A DNA stretch of 64,000 bases from Trichinella spiralis (lineage: Eukaryota > Nematoda > Enoplea > Trichinellida > Trichinellidae): the NCBI GenBank assembly GCA_000181795.3, contig CM012955.1:11344741-11408740 (forward strand), given 5' to 3'. Numbering within the stretch: the stretch's first letter is position 1; the number at the start of each line of letters is the position of its first letter. The translations under genes and the position numbers were made by a program. This document shows positions 1 through 11,696 of the stretch, piece by piece. The notes under the pieces were generated by a model that saw nothing but the letters and a program-made list of their open reading frames with translations, was not told where the DNA came from and did no database searches.

Positions 1-300
1 CAGAATCGTCTTTATCTTCGGTATTTTCGGCTTTCTGCTGACGATAAGTGACGCTTCACCAGTACAAAGCAGAAAATATATTTGGTTTCTATCACAAACG
101 TTATCAATATGTATCTTTATGAACAGCCTTCCATCGGCTTACAATGTAGTAGCAATATCTCGTTTCTTATTTCTTGCCAGTGGAAGCCAACCAGCAAGGC
201 CTTTGAAATAAACTACATAATACTTTTCATCGGCTCTATTCTCGATCTTTCACATACAATCACTATCGGCTCACAAGAATAGAGTAAACAGCATATTTAT
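1..300 (-). pseudogene. Decayed copy of the neighbouring minus-strand exon
   Basis: On the minus strand this stretch resembles the exon at 437-712, but in broken frames. One frame reads YYIVSRWKAVHKDTY and then hits a stop; it matches YDIVGGWKAIYNATY in the better copy. After a one-base frame change the next segment, NVCDRNQIYFLL (about 65-98), matches SVCHRKEMYFIL. A SKAL match farther 5' extends the similarity, and an in-frame stop lies upstream. The copy runs to the window edge, so it may be the internal part of a gene continuing to the left. The family is not recognised. The alignment was made by eye. A working gene with small introns hiding the frame breaks cannot be excluded. Confidence 0.3.
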
Positions 301-413
301 TTCCGGTAACTGTACCTATAATAATTATTGATATGCAAGATCAAAAAATAAATGGTGTTTCTATAATATTTTTTAAATACTGCTTAGCTTTTCGCCTCAT
401 AGTTATATATACA

Positions 414-443
414 TATTTATTTATTTATTTATTTATTTATTTA
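414..443. repeat. (ATTT)n microsatellite
   Basis: About seven perfect ATTT units directly after the minus-strand exon stop. A similar TTTA run occurs near 54365-54390. Confidence 0.9.
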
Positions 444-712
444 TATGTTAATTTATTATTGAGTATAAAATACATTTCTTTTCTGTGGCATACACTTTCA
501 GCATAAGTCGCATTATAAATAGCCTTCCAACCGCCAACAATGTCGTAGAAATGTATCAATTCTTGCTCATTTGTTGCCGTTTGTACTAGCGGCAACGTTT
601 GATTGAATGAGTAATTAGTCAAGAGGAACCAATAAGAGATTGATACATACGCCCAATAATATAACGCTTTTGACGACCAGTAAGAAACCGCGGCACAAAA
701 GTTGCCTGCCGT
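437..712 (-). CDS. Terminal exon of an unrecognised, Tyr/Trp-rich protein
   Basis: On the minus strand a plausible 3' splice site (ttttgttttaaag) is followed by 91 open codons and a TAA stop. There is no ATG near the 5' end, so this is an internal-to-last exon rather than a whole gene. The encoded segment is rich in aromatic residues: YYWAYVSISYWFLL sits near codons 19-32. It then has DIVGGWKAIYNATY and SVCHRKEMYFIL. I do not recognise the family. Support comes from a second, decayed copy of the same reading at 1-300, which suggests a small tandem family on the minus strand. No upstream exon was identified. The downstream sequence is a TTTA repeat that supplies AATAAA on the minus strand by chance. 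Confidence 0.35.
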   Translation of the reverse strand, partial: TAGNFCAAVSYWSSKALYYWAYVSISYWFLLTNYSFNQTLPLVQTATNEQELIHFYDIVGGWKAIYNATYAESVCHRKEMYFILNNKLTYK

Positions 713-2759
713 CTTTAAAACAAAATAATTATTTACAATAATGGAAAAGTCTCATTGCGCATTAATTGCAGACTTTTCATTAACATGCTGATTTGTGCTT
801 TATAACTTATCCAACAACGCCTTACTTATAATCAGAATCTGAAATTGAAAGTTAAGTTTGATATTTTACAAAAATGATATTGATCATTTGACATTTTTGT
901 ATTTTAGCTATTTATATTTTTAAATTCACAATGTCAACTTTGCAAATAAGGGAAGATTTTGAGTTCGAACCAAAAATGGAAGTTTGTTCAAGTCTCGGAA
1001 GTTTAAAAGTACAAACAAAGTTCGAAAATTTTTTTACTGCTTTTCTTGAAAATCAACTGAATACAGTAAGGAGCTCAAATTACAAAAATTTAAATGGTAT
1101 TCTTGTATCACTGTAAGAAATTGTTTCACTTTAAATGTGTTAACTTCTATTCATTATCATATTTAAGTCAATGTGTGAGTGTTTTTTCATAAAAAAATTT
1201 CTTTTGTCCTCTTTTATTATAGTTTTTTTAGTTTTTATTAATTTTTGGTTGTTAGTTTTTGAAATTGTTGTTGTATTGTTCATGTATCATTAGTTTTGCG
1301 TTCAATGAATGAACTAGTTTTATACTAATTGTTACTGTTTCTAATACTGAAATATTTATTTGGTGAATTTTTAAAGTGCCTTTTTATTGATTTATTTGTG
1401 CGTATATGTATTATATGCAATTAATTGGCTGATTGCGTGCGTGTTACTCTTAATTTTTCTTTTAATGTAGTATAATGTTTCAAACCTTTTACATTACGAA
1501 AAATTATCATAGATGTGATGCATGGTAGATACGAAGTATTTTTTCGCTTTTTAAATTATTTTTTTATTTTATTTTTGTTTCTAATATTTTTTCAAATATC
1601 TATAATTATGTTGATTATATATGGCAGCAGTCAGTTACTTGTGCATAATTATCAAGACGAGTGATTTTTGTTTGATTTTTTTTGTTTTGCAGAACGAATG
1701 GTAACAGTTATTTAATGAATGTTGTTTTGGCCAGCTGCCAGTTTTTATCTGACTTTTTCACCACATTTGTTTATATATTTTGTAGATTCTAGATAAAGCG
1801 ACAGAAGAGCAGTATGATGTGTCTGATTGTTACAACACTTCACTTCTACCATTTTCATTTGCATTATCGATGAAGAACTATATGTTTGATAAAAGTTAGT
1901 GAGCAGTGGAATTTTGACGACCAAATTAATGCAGACCAAAAACAAATAGGTAAATACTGATTTATTTTTTCAATTTTCAATTTAATGTTATGAAAAGTTT
2001 GCACATACTGCACTTTCAGATGCTGCATGAAAACTCAGTCATGAATTGCAAAATGGGAAAGCGGGAAAATTTGTACAAACTGACGGATAATATTTTGATT
2101 AAGGTGAGCATGATACATTTTTATTACTGTGAATTTTTGCATACACGAAAATTATTTAAAATTCTTTTATTTTCAACATATAAGGGTAGTTTAGCAATGT
2201 GTAAAAGGGAATTGGAACGTTTCTTCGACATTTTCAGTTTTTTGGGTTTAATCGCTTTTATTTGTAATTAAACAGTGAATTTTATCATTTCCAGGTGCAT
2301 CGTTTGAAACGCACTCATTTATGCAAATTTTCAAATTTTTGACAATTCATTTTTTCATGAATTTTGCACAATTTTTGTTCGTTTCAAAATTTCAATTTCC
2401 AAACCAATTTATCACGTTAATGAAACTGTTGCCCCATTTGCAACAGCGAGCTTCTGTTATCTTCGTGGAGAGTTTGCGTTTAGAGGTCTGTCTTGCAATC
2501 TTCGTGAGGTGTTCATTCAGTTTATCATTAGCTGCTGCTGACCTGATTTTTCCATATTTCTGCTCACAATCTTAGCTGCAATAGCAATCTTTCCATTTAA
2601 ATTCAAGACAAATATTAATTCTGCCCTACGGCCTCATCCAAAATGAATCATTAAATGTGTAATGTATTCAAACCGATATATGATTGTCCACATTGCAAGT
2701 TTGAATTGTTTCAGTTACTTTATTCACGATTTTTTTCAAATTATTATGTAAAATCAGCA
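713..2759. other. AT-rich DNA, only weak exon candidates
   Basis: No convincing gene. Two weak plus-strand candidates exist. An ATG at 931 opens 60 codons that end at a GTAAGA donor (1112). A second is 2020-2103, flanked by a tttcag acceptor and a GTGAGC donor, with in-phase continuation after the acceptor near 2294. The phases of the first and second do not match without another exon, and no family is recognisable. Confidence 0.4.
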
Positions 2760-2960
2760 ATAACAATGAGATCTGGTCATTGCGTGGGTTAGTTGGTCTG
2801 TAATTGTCATCTTTTTCACTTTGCCATTCATTTCATTTGCTGGAAAGTAAAATTACAAAAATTCTACGTGAAGTTTCCAAGAATCATCATCTTTTGTTAA
2901 AAAGCTTCAATTTAGACGTGTGTTACCACTTCCAGTTGCATCTTTTCCCCATAGTCAGTA
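2760..2960 (+). repeat. Diverged direct repeat, copy 1
   Basis: Shares scattered blocks with 3780-3980, including tcattgcgtgggtt and a ctttgc..attcat..cttgg/ctgg..aagt stretch, about 1.02 kb apart. Similarity was judged by eye and is moderate. It may be an old tandem duplication of non-coding DNA. Confidence 0.35.
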
Positions 2961-3317
2961 TTTTTTGTTGAATTAGTTATATTATTGTTGGATAATTGTT
3001 TATTAAGCTAGATGACAAATCCGTATTATCATGAAGAAATTATACATACATCTTGTTTGCTTTTTAAGTGAAATTATTGAATCATTGGTTCCATTACACT
3101 GTTTTATTGTATAATAGTCGTCTTGGTCACAAGTGAAGTCGAATGAGTTATTATTGTTCCACCAAGTTTATAGGTGATTAATTTTCCACTGAGACGGATG
3201 CGATTTGCCTTTTAAATTATTTTCCGCGTTTCATTTTAGCAAACAATAATGCATTAACGTCTGCTGTTCCTTATCTATTAGCAAATTTGATTTCAGTGAT
3301 TTAACATTCAATTGGTC

Positions 3318-3788
3318 ATGAATGCTGGTGCAGCGATAACAACTTTACGTTATCTTTGCCGAGTCCTTGCGCTTGGCGGCCTGTTTTGCTTGGTTGCTTG
3401 GATGTTCATTAAATATACCGCTGCTTCACTATTTCTGGACACAATCTCAATTCCAATGGCAATCGGATCTGCTGAATTTGCCGTCAGAAGCGATTCTTCG
3501 AATAGTGATCGTTGTCCTGTCTCGTCTCCAATTTCTCCTACAATGCTATTTTGCAACATGTCATACGGTAAGTACTCTTTTTTTTTAATTGCAATTGTCT
3601 CAGAGCTTATCCACTTTGGGGACGTAGTTTGTGACGCTTTCATTGTGAAACTGTGACACTTAGCTAATCGTAATTGATGAAGCATTTCTGTCGGTGCAGG
3701 GTTAAAGTGTATTTTTTTTCCTTTAAATATTTTACTGAAATTTTCATCAAATGTCACTTGGTCTGCAGATATTAGCTTTAAGCAATGA
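3318..3788 (+). CDS. Possible small two-exon membrane protein
   Basis: Exon 1 runs from ATG at 3318, 17 bases after a ttgatttcag acceptor, to a strong gtaagt donor after 3567. It encodes a signal-anchor-like start: hydrophobic residues about 12-30 (YLCRVLALGGLFCLVAW), then a Ser-rich stretch. A possible second exon starts at 3700 after gtgcag and stays in phase to a TGA at 3786-3788, giving about 112 residues. Exon 1 is also phase-compatible with the acceptor at 5040, in front of the ZP gene. That join would bury the ZP signal peptide, so I do not favour it. The topology resembles type II Golgi proteins, but no family is recognised. A 135-codon minus-strand ORF overlaps and lacks splice support. 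Confidence 0.3.
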
Positions 3789-3980
3789 TCGTATCATTGC
3801 GTGGGTTGTTAGCAGGAGCTGAACAGTATTCTGTTTTCTTGACTTTGCAATTCATCGTGCTTGGAAGTGAAATTTTAAACTTTGTATGTGGTGAAATTGA
3901 GAAGCGATAGTTTCTCACTGGATGATCAGCTTAAATTTGTGCGAGTGTTGTTATTTTTATTTAAAATGTTGTGTTGATCA
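3780..3980 (+). repeat. Diverged direct repeat, copy 2
   Basis: Partner of 2760-2960. It begins at the proposed stop of the small membrane-protein candidate. Confidence 0.35.
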
Positions 3981-5040
3981 GTTAATTAAGCCAAATAATA
4001 AAACAGAATAGCTGTAATGAGAAAATTTGTATAGTGAGTGTCTGTAGAATCTCTCACAGAGCGGTCGCATCGGTTGTGCAGTGTGACGATATTATTTACG
4101 TTCCTGATATTATTTACTCTAGCTAGCAGTTAGCTTATCTGTTAACGTGGAGTCGTTGTATGATTGATAGCATTTATTTTTTCTTTAACAAATGTTACGC
4201 CCGTGTTCGGTATCATGTATTATAGTAGTTGTAAATTTTCTCAATTTCATTGGATGTGTGAAAATTTTATCACTGCAAATGTGTTTTTCGCATAAAATGT
4301 TGATTTTACGAGCATTTTCTGGAACATTACTTTTCTAAATTAAGCCACGCTGAGTGGCATCAGGCAAGCAGAGTTGATATTGCTTTGACTACAATAATTA
4401 CACTGTTTTCAATAAGCAGTAAAGTGCGCATTGAAAATTGATTCAAAAAACATTAATGAACACTCATATGCAGGTTATTAATGTAAAAATTGCCGCCTGA
4501 GATAAAATTATTTAGCGCCTTTAGTAAATTGGAAAGTGTGGTTTAATTTTCGAAAAGCATTTATGAATTGGGGAAAACTGCTCTTGTCAACGCAACTGCG
4601 GTCACAGGGCGTGACATGCAGCGGTTTTAGGCTATATTTTGTGTGCTCTTCTACCGTATGGCTAAAATTATTGTTCAATATTGTGTTTTATCTTCCCAAA
4701 GTAGAAACAGATTATTTATTTAATGCGACAAAGTAGTGGCAGAAAGAGAAAAGTGTGAAAAATATTCGATTGAAAATAAAAACTTATTTGGAAAAGATGA
4801 ATTACAATTAAGTGAACCATGAAAATTATATTGGCCGTATGGGCATGGTGGGGCATAAAAACTGAACAGTCGACCTTCCATCTTCTTCGTACCTGGTGTC
4901 AGTAAGTATCATATCATTAGGCTTGTATTCAATCAAGCGGTGGAAACCAGACTTGCTGACCTGTCATGCAATGTCATTGGCTCTCTGTCAGCCAGTTTAA
5001 GATAGAAAAGCGAAATTCGTACAACTAAATCTCCATTCAG
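3981..5040. other. Intergenic AT-rich DNA upstream of the ZP gene
   Basis: No supported gene. It ends with the acceptor-like sequence ctccattcag, two bases before the ZP start codon. That is suitable for a cis-spliced 5' UTR or for spliced-leader addition. Confidence 0.5.
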
Positions 5041-5042
5041 AG

Positions 5043-5588
5043 ATGATGGCTAATTGGAAGTTAAGTGTTATTCTTTGCAACAGTTTGGCTGTGCTTGTGT
5101 TTGTCGACGGTGGGGTGTTGAAAAGAATACGACGCGATGAAGCAGCGGCATTGTATCGACAGGATGAAGTCGAAATACCAGACGAAGCGATAATTCAACT
5201 GCCGTATGCAGTTTTTCCCGAACCAAATTGCGCATATTCAGTGCACGCTGGTGGACCCAGTGGTCCGTTGATCAATTCCATTTCTATCGGAGATCTTGTC
5301 TACCACAAATGGAGTTGTGCCACATCATCACAGTCGCAAAAGCTTTACTGCATCTCTGTGCATAATTGTACAGTTGGCAACAATCGCCGGATGTATCCAA
5401 TAATTGATTCGAACGGCTGCACTTTAGAACCGTCAGTTGTACCAAGCGTTACTTATCCTAACGATCTCGAAGGTGGAATTTTGAGCCATGCTTTTTCACT
5501 TGGATTTAGCGATCCAACGTTAGCTTTTCAGTGTAAGATTAAGTTGTTGATTAAAGAAAATGGCGTGTGTCCAAGAAAAAAATGTTAA
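5043..5588 (+). CDS. Secreted ZP-C-domain protein, cuticlin-like
   Basis: A single exon of 181 residues. Residues about 5-22 form a hydrophobic signal peptide (LSVILCNSLAVLVFV core). A basic RIRRDE stretch follows that could be a processing site. From about residue 61 the sequence matches the C-terminal half of a nematode ZP domain. Visible family signatures are C-YSVHAGGPSGPL, GDLVYHKWSC, ISVHNC, a DSNGC motif and FQCKIKLL, ending in C-PRKKC, with the expected paired cysteines. Known relatives (CUT and CUTL proteins) polymerise in the cuticle. The usual N-terminal ZP-N half and the C-terminal membrane anchor are absent. The start is supported by an acceptor two bases upstream. An AATAAA lies at 5679-5684. 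An unseen upstream exon carrying ZP-N is possible but would have to bypass this signal peptide. Confidence 0.8.
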   Translation: MMANWKLSVILCNSLAVLVFVDGGVLKRIRRDEAAALYRQDEVEIPDEAIIQLPYAVFPEPNCAYSVHAGGPSGPLINSISIGDLVYHKWSCATSSQSQKLYCISVHNCTVGNNRRMYPIIDSNGCTLEPSVVPSVTYPNDLEGGILSHAFSLGFSDPTLAFQCKIKLLIKENGVCPRKKC

Positions 5589-8500
5589 TTTTTTACATAC
5601 ATACGTACATGTATGTTATATATATATATGATATGTAGGCGTGCGTGTGTGTGTGTGCTTCAGCATATATTTTAATCAAATAAAAAGCTTTTGTAAAGCC
5701 TTTGTTGAATATTATACTGCTATAAATGCTTGGTAATGGAAAAATCGAATGTTCTTCTACCATGATGCATGGATATGTATTTTGTTGGTACATTTGTATG
5801 CAGAGGTCATTGCGTTTATGTAAGCAGGTCAGCAGCCGACTTCTGATGTAATGATAATTGCAAATCAAGTTTACTTTTCTTTATGCAGAAAAAGCTGTCA
5901 TCTTGCTACATGAAATACAAATGAAACAACCTGTTTTCTGCATGACAGTGTTGATGGATCAAGCGTTCAGGATGGAACATTACTACTGCTGACCTGTCAA
6001 GATTCGTACAAAACAACATGCTTTTGGGGGAAAGAGCAAATTTTCAGCGAAACTATTTTTAAACAATAGCATGCCCATGTCAGGCTTGCAGCATGTTCTT
6101 ATGTTTCAGATTTTCAAAAAGTCGCACAACTTTGGAAAATTAAAAATTATTCCGCAGGTGATATTAGTTTGCTTCAGTGTGAAAAGCATTTTTCTATAGC
6201 ATGGCTTTTGCTGATCCGTTCGGTTTTTATATTCTCTTTTCTAAATCTGGAATGCTTTTTGGAATAGTAACTTTTTTCCTTATTTCCAACTTTATATATT
6301 CCTTTTTTTGCTGTATAAAAGAAACTGCATTTTCTAATATTGGCATATAGTATTTATGTAGAGGATAAATTACACGATTGATCTGATTGAAGGTTGAGGT
6401 CCATTGGTTTGGTATTTTTTTCTTTGCAATTGATACATTTGAAATGTCATTTATTATTTATGTGATTTATTCGGTGTGAATTAGCGATTGTAATTGCAAC
6501 GATCATTTCATTTTCATCTAAAGTGACAAGCTAAAAATAAAATTTAATTAAACATATTTTTGACTGTTTGCATCACTTTCATGAACGTCGGTTCTGAGTA
6601 GTTTTAAAAAGCATTCAAATGTTGAAAAGTAACTGAAACACTGACAGAAAGTAAAAGATGAAGCATGCTTTCTAGTAGTTCAATAATTGAATTATTAAAG
6701 TCAAAAACATATTTTGCATAACTTCACAACCCCATGTTGGACGTGTTTAAGCTGTTTTGATTTAGTTGATTTGTATTTTAATATCTATTCATGTTGTATT
6801 TCTTAAAACATTATTACGGGAGGCAAAGTTTTCAACACACACTTGATTTAAGTTTTCAAGTTGATTTTGATGTTTCTTCCAAAATTACAATTCAGTATTT
6901 ATATATTAAGCATAACATGAAATTATTAAAAGCTTTATCGGTAGAGTATAATCATTCAGATTAATTTTTCAAATTTCCAGTGCTTAAATTTTATCACAAA
7001 AAAAGAATATACATTTGTGCTTAAGCAGTCTGTTCGAATGTGAGATCAGTAAGAAATATATTTACTGTTAGATGCATTTTCAGATCATCTGTGCGTGTAT
7101 AGTTGCTTGTTCAAGAGAGAGATATTTGCCAAACTGCTCACATTTTACAGTTTTGAAATGAAAATCCACTTTGTACAAAGTTCGTTTTCGAATATATTGC
7201 CAAGCAAGCTTCACAAAGTCCAAACTCGCCAGTTTCTTTTCTTACTTGAGAGATGAGCATTGGATAAAATTTGGAACGTATATGAATGATTGAGTTGTTT
7301 GTCTTTAAATTCATAAATCTTTAATTTTCGGCTAATAGAAACTGTGTAAATCATTTTTTACTGCTTAAACATGTCAGCGTTTGCTGTTTGCTTCATACCC
7401 TTTGGCTAGCAGTAGTAATAGTAGTAGTAGTAGTACCAGTATAATATATTTATTATAATTGATGTTGAAACGTTCGGTTTAGTTCTTTATTGGCCTTTTC
7501 GCTTCAAGAAATAGCTTTAAATCAATTAACAATAAAATGATCAATTTCATTGAACAAGTGTTGACCAGAGATAGAAGGATTTTTATGAGAGTGGGAGGAA
7601 TTCGTTTTATCAAGTTTGTTCTGTTCAGAGATTCTGTCTGTATTTCTTCGCTTTCCGAAAGAAATTGTGCGTAATTAAAGGAAAATGCTGACGTAACAGC
7701 AGAGCATTTGCCAAACTTACAGCTGCTGAAAAAGCTGCAATTTGTTTTGCTTTTTCAGAAATATGACGGAAAAATTCCATATTTATCATTTTGTTTGCCA
7801 ACATCCGCTAAACAATATAAGACTACTTTATTATGAATGAATATTATTAATAGTACTATTATTATCAAAATGAAGGGATTCTTTTGGAAATGCTTTTTAT
7901 TTTATTTTTTAAATTAAACAAAAATCAATTGCAAACCGAATTTTTGCAATTAGCTATTGCTCAGTGTTGTGCAAATTGTATTCTTTTGGCAAGATTGATT
8001 TTGATACAATGAATGTTGCACGTTTGTTAAATCAGTTTCGACGTCTCTAGTTCAGCTAGCCACAGCATGAGCTTGCATCACAGGCGTAAAAGAATTCATT
8101 GTTTTTTTACTGGTCAATTTGATATTTTGCATCAACTCTTCATATCTTCTTTTTTTTTAATTTTTTGCTTTATGATTTTATTCGCCAGGTAAACGTTATC
8201 CAATTAAGTGGTTGCTTTTCTATTTATATTTCTTCATTTCCATTTTGTGATCGTATTAAAATTAAACCATAATCTAGTTGAAGAGGTTTGTGCAGTTTTT
8301 GAAAAAAAAGAGAATCTTTGTAGATTTAGCTAAAAAAATGCTTCAGCGTTCGATTCTTGTTCAGTTTTCTGCGACAAGTTCTAAAGTAATGTCAAAAGAA
8401 AGACGAAATACATCTTTTGCAACATTTCCATTATTATTTATACCAATAACAGGGAAATGGGAATTTATTTGCACTTGAAATATTCATGGAATGTAGCAGA

Positions 8501-11500
8501 TTTAATTTGGTTCTCTGTAGTTTGTGAAATGATCGCTGTGACTTTATGAAACCTGTTTGCTAATCTGCGAGATAAGAGAATATCAATGAAGCCGACGCTG
8601 AAAAATATCCTCATTGAATATAGCTTGCAAAAGGGTTACCATTTTATACTGTCTATGAATAAAACTCGGTCATGATAATTTTTAATCACATTAACCACAA
8701 GGCATATGTAAATATTATACTTTGCTTTATTTGTTTAATTATTATTATTATTCATTAGTCACTTGTACGTGAAAATTGATAATTTATATGTAAGATTATG
8801 CTGCAAATTTGAAAGAATGTACTGACGTGATGACAGAATTTTGTAGGAACTTTATTTTTTTTAAATATAACATTGAAACGAAAGACGGTAGTTGATCTGC
8901 GTGAAAATGAGTTCAAAAGCTTCTAAAGTATGCAATTAGCTTGTAGAATAAGCGTAAACGCTCCTTCTGTCTTATATACTATTCTTCTAAAGTGGTTTAA
9001 ATTCAAACTCAGCTCAACTGTTCAGAAATTTGAAATTTGAATGTATATGATTGTTTTCAATAAAGATCTTCTATATCTAACCATATACCATGTTCGTGGC
9101 ATTATTAGTAATAATTCTTAATTGTAGTAAAACTTTTCAAATTGAATTTACATTTATCACATATTTATCTTAGAATATCCTGAGAATATTCTACAATAAC
9201 TGAATGTTAAATGATTCATTTGAAGCAAAATGAAGAATATAAATGTTGAAATTTTTATTACGTTCTTTTGTTGAAAGATTTGTTTAAAGATTTTCAAGAC
9301 TTATTTTATTTTTACATTTTCATGAAAAAAGTGTAGTTGCAATGATTGTTATAATAGACTTATTTGATGAAATGCGGAAGCTATTTAACTAATTGTTATT
9401 TGTGACAGCAAGAAGACGATTTTGTACCTTTTGTCCTTCAATAATGATCAGTTTGTCCTTGTCCCAAAGTTACGATGACCTTCTTTTTTAAAAGCTAACT
9501 ATTTAAATGAAAAATGTTCTTCCACGTAACGAATGGGATAATTTAGATCGATTTTCAGTGTTCAGAAATCATCTAGGACGACAGGCAGCAATAGCCGGAT
9601 GTGTGAATGATTTTCTCGAAAAAATCCCTTTCACACCAATGTAATATTTTAGCAAAAATATTTCATTTCAATTGTTTCTGCTTTTGCAGTTTAGAAAATT
9701 GGAAATCGGTTAATTTGTAAAATGTAAAATATGTAACTTTTTGAGGCAACACACATCAGAAGTATCACAAATTATTGCTAATATTATTTTCTTTTTGTTT
9801 TTAATTTGTCAGCAACTTTGAAATTTGAATGTGAAAGCATGCTGCAATTAATGTAAATTAAATCATCTATTTAGTTGAAAATAGGTTATTCAAATTTAAC
9901 AAAAGCTATCGATTGATCAACTTTAACATATAGGGCATTTACAGCATATATCAAAGATAAATAAATGTATTGGATAAAACAACCCCAATAGCAGTATGTA
10001 TATTTGATTAGGAATTATGAAATATTTTTAATTACTGAAATTATCCAGTATGCAATACAGTTTTTGTTAGCCTGTAAAAAGGATCTTGATCAAATTTCTT
10101 TTACTGTTCAATTGCAAATGCTTCGTTCATCTTGAACAACAACAACCGATAACTGTTTGTTTATCATCAGGCTGCTAAAATCTATCTAATTATTTTTTTC
10201 GGATGTTTACGACAATGAAAATCAATATTAATTGATAATCTGCAATGGCAGGGCTTGAAAAGCGTTGATAATAAAAGTTTTTTCTTTTTACTTAAAAAAT
10301 ATGCATTCCAGATATTTTTAATATTTCCGTACTCTTTTTTTTATAGTAATGCGCAAATTAATATGAATCGATAAATTGCTTACAGTTATTTTAAAACAAA
10401 ATACAAATAAATAATTGTTGAGAAGAAGCGAGAGCACAGTTTATTTTCAAAATTAAATGAGATTTTATTAAAAGTGAAGTTTTCTAAAGCAACTTTATGA
10501 AGAAGAGCATCCTAGCAGTGCATAATTTTTCCTCTGTACTGATCATCCAATTCAGTTTTGTTGAATCGAATAAACTTTTCTCTTTTTGTCATCTTGAACA
10601 ATTGAATTTAGTTGACATAATTTAAAAATATTGACAAATGGAAGGAAGTTTTATCCCAATTTCAAGCGATTGTTAGCTGATCAGAATGTTTGTTGTTTCT
10701 ATGCAAATTTTGAATTTTTTTGCGATTTGTTCGCGTTGTTGTTTATTTTTTTGAATCATTACTATTCGTCAATGATGAATTTTTTTTTTAATTTTGCATG
10801 AATAATTTTCACTGACTGAAGTAACGTTTGATTCGTGTTTTCTTGCGTGCTTAGAATAAATAAGCGCTTTTCTCATGCTTGACATTTTGCCGAATGAGAA
10901 CGGCAAGCAGCACTTTGAAGACACGAAAAAGCCGATTCCACCATTGACCACTTTTGATTGATATTTTTTGGACAAATTTAATTTGTTTTTATTTTTTTCA
11001 ACTTGGAAATGATTTGCTTTCAGCAGCCGAATACAATAAGCAGGGAAATAAGCGCTTTGTTACTATTCTCTTTGTGACATCGAATGATATGATGAACGTG
11101 ATGAAAATTTCACTTGCAAAATTTGCAAAATATGCTTTTAGCTAAAGTGTCTTTTTGGTAAAAGTTTGCATGTTTTTTTCTTATTGTTTTTTGAATGGGG
11201 TGGGGTGGGGAGGTTCTACAAGCTACTTGAAATAGGCTATTTTTCAGTAGTCGATGATTCAGAGATGAAATGCTTGTCGTATCTTTCATTTGCTCAGCAT
11301 TATATACAGTTGTAATGATGATAGAAGGTTATATGGAACTTTGTCCATATAAATACCGATTGTGATAGGATTGCATGCAAACTTCTCATAGTTAAATTGT
11401 AGTTAAATTTTGAATAGTCATGAAGCGGTTTGCTTGTAATTTTATTGTGAGTACTTTGCAAAAAAGATCAGTATATAGAAAATATATATTTTGCCAAGTG

Positions 11501-11510
11501 ATTATTATAT
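5589..11510. other. Long AT-rich gene-poor stretch
   Basis: Contains the 3' UTR of the ZP gene (poly-A signal near 5680) and a GTA microsatellite at about 7411-7434. Otherwise only short, AT-biased open frames that mostly lack ATG starts or splice context. I see no gene. Confidence 0.6.
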
Positions 11511-11696
11511 TCATCTTGTGAGACAGACAATGTTGAAAATATTGACAAGCTTCAGCTTTGCTTGGTAAATTTGTTTACACCTTTCGTCGTCAGCACGCGT
11601 GCGCTGTTCACAAAGGGACAATTTAAAATGGCACCTGAACGATGCGTTCATCACGTCAAGAAGCTTTTCAAGGACCTTCCTATCTTTGAGTGACAT
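11511..11696 (-). CDS. Possible 61-residue small protein
   Basis: An ATG-started minus-strand frame with noticeably less AT-rich codons than the surrounding DNA. The product is hydrophilic and charged, with an Arg/Asp/Cys-rich centre (CEQRTRADDERCKQ). It has no signal peptide and no recognisable domain. No splice sites or poly-A signal clearly frame it. It could be a lone exon, a short gene or chance. Confidence 0.22.
   Translation of the reverse strand: MSLKDRKVLEKLLDVMNASFRCHFKLSLCEQRTRADDERCKQIYQAKLKLVNIFNIVCLTR

Noticed and set aside
3350-3757. 135-codon minus-strand ORF
   Set aside because: Opposes the plus-strand exon that has acceptor, ATG, signal anchor and strong donor. No family match.
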